This document shows, one piece after another, positions 1 through 5,761 of a stretch of 6,579 nucleotides of DNA. The position numbers and the translations under genes were made by a program. Where the stretch lies: NCBI GenBank assembly GCA_964356355.1, contig CAYHGX010000028.1:1-6579 (forward strand). The letters run 5' to 3'. Origin of the DNA: CAYHGX01 sp964356355 (GTDB taxonomy: Bacteria; Patescibacteriota; Gracilibacteria; UBA1369; LOWO2-01-FULL-3). Positions within the stretch are counted from its first letter, which is position 1. The number at the start of each line of letters is the position of its first letter. Under the pieces are notes generated by a model, which saw nothing but the letters and a program-made list of their open reading frames with translations, was not told the DNA's origin and ran no database searches.

Positions 1-1094
1 TGGGCGGTGTTTACCGAAAATACTGCAAAACAATTGAGGGATATGCTTGGAGGTTTGCGCAAATTCCTTCATCGGTGGTGCAGAAGACGTTGAGACTTGA
101 AAAATACCTTGAGAATAAGCCGTGCTTGAAGGCGGCAGTAGCAGAGGTGGGCGTGCATAAAGTGGCGATGGTGGCGAGTATTGCTACTGCGGAGACTGAT
201 GCGGCATTTGCAGATAAGGTGAGAAATATGAGTAAACCCGCGGTGCAGGAATGGGCGAAGGAGCTGAGGGGTGGGATAGAGAGGGAAGAGGGACTGTTTG
301 AAGGTATGGGTAGCAGAGAAGGTGAGGAGCGGGCAGAAAGCGTTGATGGTGGCTTGTTTGAGGCTGTGGGTGAAGGCGCGGGAGGAAGTGAGGGAATGAG
401 AGGAGAACTAAGTATTGGCGCTTCAAAACCATGCTGCGCGGTGCCTTCTACTATCAAGCTTGAATTGGACCCTGAAATGACTTTCCTTTTTCTCCAATTA
501 AAAAAGAAACATGGTGGCAATAATAAAGAGGTTATGATGAAAATATTGAGCGAGGCTGTGGGGAGGGAGGGGCTTGGAGGGTGGGCTGAGGCCGCTTTGG
601 GTAGGCTTGGTGTGTGGGTGGATGCCGAAAGTTCTGGGGATGAAGTTGGCGCGGGGTCTGAAATCGAGGAGGTTGTTATTGGATCCGTCGATGATGAATG
701 CGGGTTTTTGGCTTATGGCAGTGAGAACTTAACGAGCAGGGAGCTCTCCCCGGGGACAACTTTTCATGAAGTGCAACAGTTGGCGAGTGAGCCTGTTTTT
801 ATCCGATATATTCGTAAAAACATACGATCAAAGGCTCTCAAAGAATCTGGCCATCAATGCGCGTATCCCGGATGCAACAGGCCACCTGATTTAATACACC
901 ATCCTAGCAGATTCAGAAAAACCCGGAACCACAAAAATATCAAACCAATGTGCAAACTTCACCATGAGTTTGCGCACAATGGTTTGATCGAAAATGAGAC
1001 TGAGGTACCGAATAAATGGAGACTTAGGATTGAGGGCGAGCTAAACTTCACGGATCAACTTTACAGGAAGTACCGGCGGGAGGCGTTGAGGTGA
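1..1094 (+). CDS. HNH endonuclease-family protein with DUF222-like N-terminal region (5' partial)
   Basis: The frame is open from base 3 and ends at TGA 1092-1094, giving 363 visible residues; the true start lies before the window. A GTG at 75 could serve as a start, but the in-frame sequence before it (including YRKYCKTIEGYAWRFAQIPS) reads as continuous protein and fits the helical repeat region of DUF222/HNH proteins, so I treat the gene as truncated. Visible residues 1-90 form that DUF222-like part (helix, short-helix pattern with 'ATAETDAAFADKVRNMSKPAVQEWAKEL'). Residues about 90-150 are a low-complexity Gly/Glu/Ser linker. Residues about 150-180 (TIKLELDPEMTFLFLQLKKK) resemble the strand-helix segment found mid-protein in the family. 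The C-terminus is an HNH domain: C286 and C291 (CAYPGC), H299-H300, N312, C317 and H320-H321 (CKLHH), H325. Cysteines and one His probably bind zinc; the HNH residues would cut DNA. Known members are common in mobile or multicopy settings, but the substrate here is unknown. Composition changes sharply before the HNH domain. Confidence 0.85.
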   Translation, partial: GGVYRKYCKTIEGYAWRFAQIPSSVVQKTLRLEKYLENKPCLKAAVAEVGVHKVAMVASIATAETDAAFADKVRNMSKPAVQEWAKELRGGIEREEGLFEGMGSREGEERAESVDGGLFEAVGEGAGGSEGMRGELSIGASKPCCAVPSTIKLELDPEMTFLFLQLKKKHGGNNKEVMMKILSEAVGREGLGGWAEAALGRLGVWVDAESSGDEVGAGSEIEEVVIGSVDDECGFLAYGSENLTSRELSPGTTFHEVQQLASEPVFIRYIRKNIRSKALKESGHQCAYPGCNRPPDLIHHPSRFRKTRNHKNIKPMCKLHHEFAHNGLIENETEVPNKWRLRIEGELNFTDQLYRKYRREALR

Positions 1095-1100
1095 GTAAAG

Positions 1101-1136
1101 TAGCTGCTGTGGGCGGCACTATGGTGATTTTTTTTT
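1101..1136 (+). terminator. candidate Rho-independent terminator of the HNH gene
   Basis: Seven bases after the HNH stop codon a hairpin can form: TAG (1101-1103) with CTA (1119-1121), a bulged C at 1104, then TGCTG (1105-1109) with CGGCA (1114-1118), including one T-G wobble, around a TGGG loop. Six bases later comes an uninterrupted run of nine T (1128-1136). The position and the T-run argue for a terminator; the bulge and the six-base gap before the T-run weaken it. Confidence 0.4.
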
Positions 1137-1145
1137 GTGAAGGCT

Positions 1146-1168
1146 GGTGGGCCTTGCGGCATGCCACC
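1146..1168. repeat. small hairpin in the intergenic region
   Basis: GGTGG (1146-1150) pairs with CCACC (1164-1168), and inside it GCC (1151-1153) pairs with GGC (1158-1160) around a TTGC loop, leaving ATG (1161-1163) as a bulge. It is followed by only four T, so it is a poor terminator alone. It could be a backup terminator or a chance structure just before the promoter. Confidence 0.25.
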
Positions 1169-1177
1169 GTTTTGTAC

Positions 1178-1207
1178 TTGGAATCTATGGCCTTTTTGTG
1201 CTATAAT
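1178..1207 (+). promoter_or_regulatory. sigma70-type promoter of the three-gene operon
   Basis: The -10 box is a perfect TATAAT at 1202-1207, preceded by TG at 1199-1200, which makes an extended -10 (TGcTATAAT). A -35-like TTGGAA (4 of 6 to TTGACA) lies at 1178-1183, giving an 18-bp spacer. The predicted start of transcription is near 1213-1215, leaving a leader of about 45 bases before the ATG at 1261. No comparable promoter was seen before the two downstream genes. An overlapping TATGAT at 1210-1215 is a less likely alternative -10 because it lacks a -35 partner. Confidence 0.7.
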
Positions 1208-1212
1208 AGTAT

Positions 1213-1231
1213 GATATTTGGGAAAAATATC
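1213..1231. promoter_or_regulatory. perfect inverted repeat at the predicted transcription start (possible operator)
   Basis: GATATTT (1213-1219) and AAATATC (1225-1231) are exact reverse complements separated by GGGAA. The dyad begins five bases after the -10 box and so covers the predicted start site. It could be a repressor operator or a 5'-end hairpin of the mRNA. The arms are A/T-rich, so the RNA stem would be weak; an operator is the somewhat better reading, but no regulator gene is visible. Confidence 0.4.
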
Positions 1232-1260
1232 TCAAACAAAACAAAAATAAATTAGCTTAT

Positions 1261-4200
1261 ATGGCTGATAAACCACAGGAAAATAAGGATGCGAAACCCA
1301 ATTTGGATACGACTGGGCCGGCGCCTGCAAGCCCTGAAATGCGCAAGGAGGCGGCAGAGTTGGCTTTAAAGATGAACGAGGAAACGGCTGAGCTTCAGCG
1401 TGATCACAAGAGTACTGGTATAGAATCGAAAAAGGATCGTGTGGTTCAAAAAAGTTCAGTAAAGCAGGGTGAATTGATTAAGGCGGAAGGATTGCCTGAT
1501 CCAAAGAATTTGCCGAAAGTTGCACCTAAAGAGGAGGATCCTAAGTCAATGTATGTGAAGGAGGTGAAGGTCAACCTTGATCTGCCACCTGAAAGAGATT
1601 TTAACGAGGCTGATAAAAATGCCTTTATTAGCCAGGTTACCGATGGAAGCGTTGGTCAATCATTGAATAAATTGGCGCTAAATATTGATAGAGAGAATAC
1701 CAAGATTAATGCACAGAATTGGAATGCGCGGGCAACCGATCCTGCTGGATTGAAAGAGGTTTATAATGAATTCTATAAGCTTGGAATTAAGGATAGTAAT
1801 CCCACCTTTTATGACCAGATGTTTGCAATTTTAAGAAATGGTGCGAGTGAGAGTAACCCATACAAGAATGGCTTGCCTCAGTACAAGGTTTTATTTATGG
1901 ATCCGCTCAATCACTCTGCGGAAATTGAGGCTTTACCACCTAAGCCGGGCTTTGTCGGCGGTGCCTTATACATGAAGGCCTTCCAACAGCTACAGGCAAT
2001 TCAGGCGGTGGTATTGGCTCAGGACAAGATGCAGCTTGCTACTTCTGATAAGCAGGAAAAGCAGGATAAGGATTCGTTGGCTAATGGGGCCGTGGATTTA
2101 TTAAAGGACAACATAAATACTTTCAAAACAGCGATTAAAAACAAGGATTATGCAACTGCCGGTTTGTATGTCGTGGGTGTATGGGCGATCTATAAGAGTT
2201 GGCAGAAGCTTACCGATGGCAAAGATGGTTTGAAAAATAAACTTATTTACGCGGCTGCGGCCTATTGTGGCTATGAGTTTGCGAAAAATGCCGGTTATGA
2301 CATTTTGAAAATGGCTGGTATTAAGGACGCGGACTATGATGTTAAGGGTACGCCGATGGAGATTATGAAGAGAATTTTGAGTAAGAATCCGAAGCTGAAT
2401 GAGGAAACAAAGGACTTGGATTATCATACGGTTGTAAAAATGGCGGATGTGAATTTGAAATCTTTGGATGATTTATATAAGAAAAATAATGATCCGGAGA
2501 TTCATTTCATTGATCCGGCTGAGTTTCCGGGGGCTTTTCCTGATGATGTACTACGGGCAAGGCCTACGAAGATGGGCTTGGGAATTGGGCTTAAGGACGG
2601 CGATGGCATGAATGGTATTAAACTGGGTCCGAATGAGAAGAGATATATAGAACTTGGTCAACAGATTTATAAGTTGGCTGTTGCGATGCGCGGAATTTAT
2701 GATGAGACGTTGAAAAAGGACGAGCATCAAGTGGATTTCTTCGGCAAATCTTATGAGGAGGCTTTATCTAGTGGCAATCATTCGTTGGGCAAGGTGAGGC
2801 ATTTGATGAGTGCGCTGGATCAATATGCAGGACGGGCTCCGGGCGAAAGCTTCGTGGGCAAGGAGCTTGTTGAAAAGGTGCGACAGGATATGACTGAGGC
2901 CTTTAAGAGTAAGCCAGGGTTGGGCTTGTATATTGAGGATAAAATTGCTGAAGGGCAGTTTGAGGGCCGTGTAATGGGTATGCCGGTGATTTTTGTGATG
3001 AGTGAAGATGGCAAGAGCTATAAGGCTTATTTGAAAAATAAATATCAGGGCAAGGAGGTGCCGGGGCCAAATTTCATGGCCAATATTCCGGTAGAGGGTG
3101 GACCTGCGAGAGACATGGCAGTGGACAACGTGGAGAGCAATATTAAGATGAGGATGGCTGAGTTGCTAGAGCCTCTTTCCAAAGCTACTCCTGGTTACAC
3201 TCCCCCACGTTATGAGGGCGGTGAATGGGTGGCAAATATAACATTGGCGGGGTTGCCAGAGTTTGGAGTTGATGCCGGACCTATTAAGGTAACCGTTAAG
3301 GTGGCCAAGGATGGCAAGAGCCTTAACATGGTGGATAGTACTAATAATACAAGAATCAACGTGAATGAGGATGTTAATAAACAGTATCCTTATGGTGTTG
3401 GTTTGCAGCAGAAGATTACGTCCCAGCCTGAGTTTCATGCATTGCGAATTTTCGCCAACGTTGGTGAATTTAAGGTTACAGGAGTTGATAAGAATACGAT
3501 GAAGGTGAAGGTTAATCTTGGAAAAGCGAATATGCCTGTGGAGTTTACCTATAATAGGTCGACTAATTCATTTAGCCTTGATCCAGCTGCTGAAGCGGCG
3601 CTGATTAGTAATCCTACCTTTGGGGCTGAGTTGATTGAGAACTTAGGTAATGATGAGGAATTTGAGTTGAATAAAACATTGAAGGATTTTAAGAAAATGA
3701 TTGCGGAATCTTGTAGTGAGAGTTTCGTGACTTACTTCTTTAAATCGCTTGTTGGTGCTACAAAGAAGGATCCGTTGGATGGCGTTAACCTTGATGTATT
3801 TTCGGGAAGTGTGCCTGAGGGATTTGCGAGCATGATTATAGATAGTAGTAAGTCTGAGGTAATGGAAAGACTGAGACATGCAGTAAAGGGTGCCGGAAGC
3901 ATGGCGGATGTGGAGAAGGCGCGCGTAGATGTATTACAGGATTTTGCGGTGAGAATGAGGACAATTCTTGAGACTCTTAAAAAGAGCAATGCTGAGCTTA
4001 CTAGAAAGGGTGAGAATTGGGATAGAGATAAATTTATGGATGAGGTAGTGGGACGAGTGAGATGTGCGAGTTCTATCAGTAGTCATTATGTCCAATCTAA
4101 GGCTGATTTCGAATACATGGTTTATGGTTTGAACCTTCCTGGGTTGTTAACTTCAAAGTCTGATATTGGCGGTAGTGAATCGCATGCGGCCGCTGCGAAG

Positions 4201-4995
4201 TTGATGGGTGTTTATGCTTATTATACTGCGCATTTGGATAAGATAGATTTGGATAATCTTGCGTTTCCTGCTGTGCCGCATCCTCCCTTGTTGGCTCAAA
4301 ATGATCCCGCTTTGGATGGACACTATAGAGTGCAGTACTTGGAGTATGTTAAGGACTCAATTATTGGAAAGGCCTCTTCACAGAGTGATTTAAGCAGTAT
4401 TCCTTTGGCTTCTGCCCGTGGATTCTGGGGGATTGAGGAATATGAGCAATGGAAGGCTACAATCGGTAAATATGAGCCTTTGAATCCGTTGGACAGTAAG
4501 AAGGCATATGAGCATAACGAGGCTATTCATCAGCCACATAAAAATGCTGCCGGTAAGGATATTGACTGTTCGCATACGGAGTTGGACAAGGCTTTGATGG
4601 CTGAGTACACAAAGACCATTGATTTACTGAAAAGGGAATATGGTGATACCTTTAATTATAAGGCTATTGAGGATTATTTGAGTAAGCCTCTTATAGTTAA
4701 TGGTGTGGAAAACGCAGCAGAGGCTGGGATTTTGGTGCCTTATGGAGAGGAGGTTAATGGTGTTTTTGTCAATAAATGTCAGTTGTGGGATACAACCCGT
4801 CGTATTAATTCGGCGTCTCACGGGAAGCGCTCTTTGCAGGTGATGTATATGGAGCGTGAGGTTGAGTCTTTAGTGCGTTTTATTTTCACTGCGCCTGGCA
4901 GAAATGGTGGATTGAAATTTTTCAAGACATCGCCAAGATGGACTACGACTTTGATTATGAAGTGGCCTTGGTTGAGACATATTTTACCTAACTAA
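1261..4995 (+). CDS. very large uncharacterised protein (1244 residues), first gene of the operon
   Basis: I do not recognise this protein. ATG 1261 is the first start after the promoter, with no Shine-Dalgarno sequence. Residues 1-100 are charged, Lys/Glu/Pro-rich and probably disordered, with no signal peptide. Residues 297-311 (YATAGLYVVGVWAIY) and 328-341 (LIYAAAAYCGYEFA) are two short hydrophobic helices joined by a Lys-rich turn, perhaps a membrane hairpin or a buried helix pair. Residues 345-560 are mixed helical. Residues 565-795 hold three degenerate units, each a beta-rich stretch followed by a helix. Residues 800-1217 are mainly helical and contain a His-rich stretch at 1085-1105 (H1085, H1090, H1093, D1102, C1103, H1105). 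The protein is acidic overall and carries no nucleotide-binding or catalytic motif I can name. The last 27 residues in this frame (1218-1244) are basic and Trp-rich, unlike the rest, and probably result from a frame break near 4903-4911. The next gene starts 5 bases after the stop, so the two are probably co-transcribed and functionally linked. A scaffold or structural role is only inference. Confidence 0.85.
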   Translation: MADKPQENKDAKPNLDTTGPAPASPEMRKEAAELALKMNEETAELQRDHKSTGIESKKDRVVQKSSVKQGELIKAEGLPDPKNLPKVAPKEEDPKSMYVKEVKVNLDLPPERDFNEADKNAFISQVTDGSVGQSLNKLALNIDRENTKINAQNWNARATDPAGLKEVYNEFYKLGIKDSNPTFYDQMFAILRNGASESNPYKNGLPQYKVLFMDPLNHSAEIEALPPKPGFVGGALYMKAFQQLQAIQAVVLAQDKMQLATSDKQEKQDKDSLANGAVDLLKDNINTFKTAIKNKDYATAGLYVVGVWAIYKSWQKLTDGKDGLKNKLIYAAAAYCGYEFAKNAGYDILKMAGIKDADYDVKGTPMEIMKRILSKNPKLNEETKDLDYHTVVKMADVNLKSLDDLYKKNNDPEIHFIDPAEFPGAFPDDVLRARPTKMGLGIGLKDGDGMNGIKLGPNEKRYIELGQQIYKLAVAMRGIYDETLKKDEHQVDFFGKSYEEALSSGNHSLGKVRHLMSALDQYAGRAPGESFVGKELVEKVRQDMTEAFKSKPGLGLYIEDKIAEGQFEGRVMGMPVIFVMSEDGKSYKAYLKNKYQGKEVPGPNFMANIPVEGGPARDMAVDNVESNIKMRMAELLEPLSKATPGYTPPRYEGGEWVANITLAGLPEFGVDAGPIKVTVKVAKDGKSLNMVDSTNNTRINVNEDVNKQYPYGVGLQQKITSQPEFHALRIFANVGEFKVTGVDKNTMKVKVNLGKANMPVEFTYNRSTNSFSLDPAAEAALISNPTFGAELIENLGNDEEFELNKTLKDFKKMIAESCSESFVTYFFKSLVGATKKDPLDGVNLDVFSGSVPEGFASMIIDSSKSEVMERLRHAVKGAGSMADVEKARVDVLQDFAVRMRTILETLKKSNAELTRKGENWDRDKFMDEVVGRVRCASSISSHYVQSKADFEYMVYGLNLPGLLTSKSDIGGSESHAAAAKLMGVYAYYTAHLDKIDLDNLAFPAVPHPPLLAQNDPALDGHYRVQYLEYVKDSIIGKASSQSDLSSIPLASARGFWGIEEYEQWKATIGKYEPLNPLDSKKAYEHNEAIHQPHKNAAGKDIDCSHTELDKALMAEYTKTIDLLKREYGDTFNYKAIEDYLSKPLIVNGVENAAEAGILVPYGEEVNGVFVNKCQLWDTTRRINSASHGKRSLQVMYMEREVESLVRFIFTAPGRNGGLKFFKTSPRWTTTLIMKWPWLRHILPN
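2953..3642 (+). repeat. three degenerate beta-plus-helix repeats within the 1244-residue protein
   Basis: Three segments share the pattern G-x-(F/W), a short beta hairpin, P-(V/I)-x-V/F, a turn often reading DGKS, then a helix. Unit 1 starts at residue 565 (GQFEGRVMGMPVIFV, then EDGKSYKAY). Unit 2 starts at 654 (GEWVANITLAGLPEF, then PIKVTVKVAKDGKSLNM). Unit 3 starts at 735 (GEFKVTGVDKNTMKVKV, then MPVEFTYNRSTNSFSL). Units 1 and 2 even share the 12-base string GATGGCAAGAGC at 3007 and 3310. The units are about 80-90 residues apart. The match is by eye and the periodicity is approximate. Confidence 0.4.
4903..4991 (+). other. probable frame break at the 3' end of the giant gene
   Basis: From base 4911 the -1 frame encodes IEIFQDIAKMDYDFDY and continues to VETYFT before TAA at 4989-4991: 26 residues with seven acidic and one basic residue, in line with the acidic protein. 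The annotated frame over the same bases gives 27 residues with no acidic residue, five Lys/Arg and three Trp, whereas the preceding 1217 residues contain only about eight Trp. Adding one base at GGTGGATTG (for example GGT GGA ATT GAA) would restore a continuous frame. No canonical X-XXY-YYZ slippery heptamer is in frame here, so an indel or a sequence error is more likely than programmed frameshifting. Confidence 0.55.
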
Positions 4996-5000
4996 TTCAT

Positions 5001-5741
5001 ATGGCTATTGAGAATTGGTTTTCCGATCCCGAGGCTGAAATAAAACGCTTGGCCATTGAAGCTGCAAAAGAGGAGGCTCGAAGGCAAACAGCTGGTGTTA
5101 GATCTGCTATTTCGGGTGCTAGTAGGGGGATTTCGGCACTTTGGGCCGATAAGGAGGTTGTACCTTTTGAACCTGAAGTTTTGGGTCCATATCAAAGAGA
5201 TGGACTGAAATCGGAGATGAGGAGGGATGCGAAAGGTATGGATGTTAAATATTATGTGTATAGGGGGGCTCCGAACGGTGTGATTAGTTATGTTTTTGAG
5301 AGAACTTTATATGAGGCTCAAATTCAGCTATTTACGAATCAGCTTACTGCGCCTAAGGCCAAGGCGGCCGATTATCGTTCGAGGGCAGAGCTTATAAGAG
5401 AGACATATCGCCAAAAGAAGGATGAGGCTGATGAGAAAGCAGGTGATTCAGTTTTTGCTACTGAGTCGCGCAATGCTGAAATTGAGAGCGGTGTTATAGA
5501 GGCCGGTGATACAAGAGATGGTATTTTGGTTGGAACGGAAGCGGCAGCTCAAGGAGCATCTGTAGGTGTGATGCCTGACGGTGAGAAATTGAGAGCTTTG
5601 ATGCTTAAGTATGAGGTAAGTGCCGATAAAATTGAGGCAGATGAGATTAATCCTATAAATGAAAGAATTAAGCGCACACAGGGTGCTTTAGATAGGGTAA
5701 ATGAGGCCTATGATGAGTATCTGGAACTATTAAATGATTAA
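5001..5741 (+). CDS. uncharacterised charged helical protein (246 residues), second gene of the operon
   Basis: I do not recognise a family. ATG 5001 lies 5 bases after the upstream stop (9 bases if the giant gene really ends at 4991), with no Shine-Dalgarno sequence; translational coupling is possible. Residues 8-30 (AEIKRLAIEAAKEEARRQ) form a charged amphipathic helix, followed by a Ser/Gly-rich hinge (SAISGASRGISALW). Residues 75-100 (MDVKYYVYRGAPNGVISYVF) look like a small beta hairpin. Residues about 98-150 (including AELIRETYRQKKDEADEKAG) and about 191-246 are long charged helices with coiled-coil character. A Gly/Ala/Val-rich loop at about 165-190 connects them. There is no signal peptide, membrane segment or catalytic motif. 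Helical content and tight spacing suggest a partner of the neighbouring large protein, but that is inference. TAA ends the gene at 5739-5741. Confidence 0.85.
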   Translation: MAIENWFSDPEAEIKRLAIEAAKEEARRQTAGVRSAISGASRGISALWADKEVVPFEPEVLGPYQRDGLKSEMRRDAKGMDVKYYVYRGAPNGVISYVFERTLYEAQIQLFTNQLTAPKAKAADYRSRAELIRETYRQKKDEADEKAGDSVFATESRNAEIESGVIEAGDTRDGILVGTEAAAQGASVGVMPDGEKLRALMLKYEVSADKIEADEINPINERIKRTQGALDRVNEAYDEYLELLND

Positions 5742-5761
5742 AATAAATAATAAATAATAAT
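5742..5761 (+). promoter_or_regulatory. pure A/T intergenic spacer with stops in all three frames
   Basis: The 20 bases between the second and third operon genes contain only A and T. Counting the gene's own stop, TAA occurs at 5739, 5744, 5748, 5751, 5755 and 5758, covering all three frames. No G is available for a Shine-Dalgarno pairing, so the next start at 5762 must be found another way. An unstructured A/T-rich leader may serve as a ribosome landing site. Confidence 0.5.

Noticed and set aside
75..77. GTG as the true start of the HNH gene
   Set aside because: The frame is open upstream to base 3 and encodes sequence that fits the family's N-terminal region, so the gene most likely starts before the window.
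11..520. 169-residue open frame on the minus strand
   Set aside because: It lies opposite the HNH gene. Its Pro/Ser/Leu-rich product is the expected complement of the G- and A-rich coding strand, and no start signal or family resemblance is visible.
1092..1094. TGA read as glycine (code 25) at the HNH stop
   Set aside because: Read-through would add only Gly-Val-Lys before TAG at 1101. No in-frame TGA occurs inside any other gene, so nothing supports recoding.
4909..4923. Programmed -1 ribosomal frameshift at AAATTTTTC
   Set aside because: The bases look slippery, but in frame 0 the preceding bases do not give an X-XXY-YYZ heptamer, and no strong downstream structure was seen. A single-base indel is simpler.
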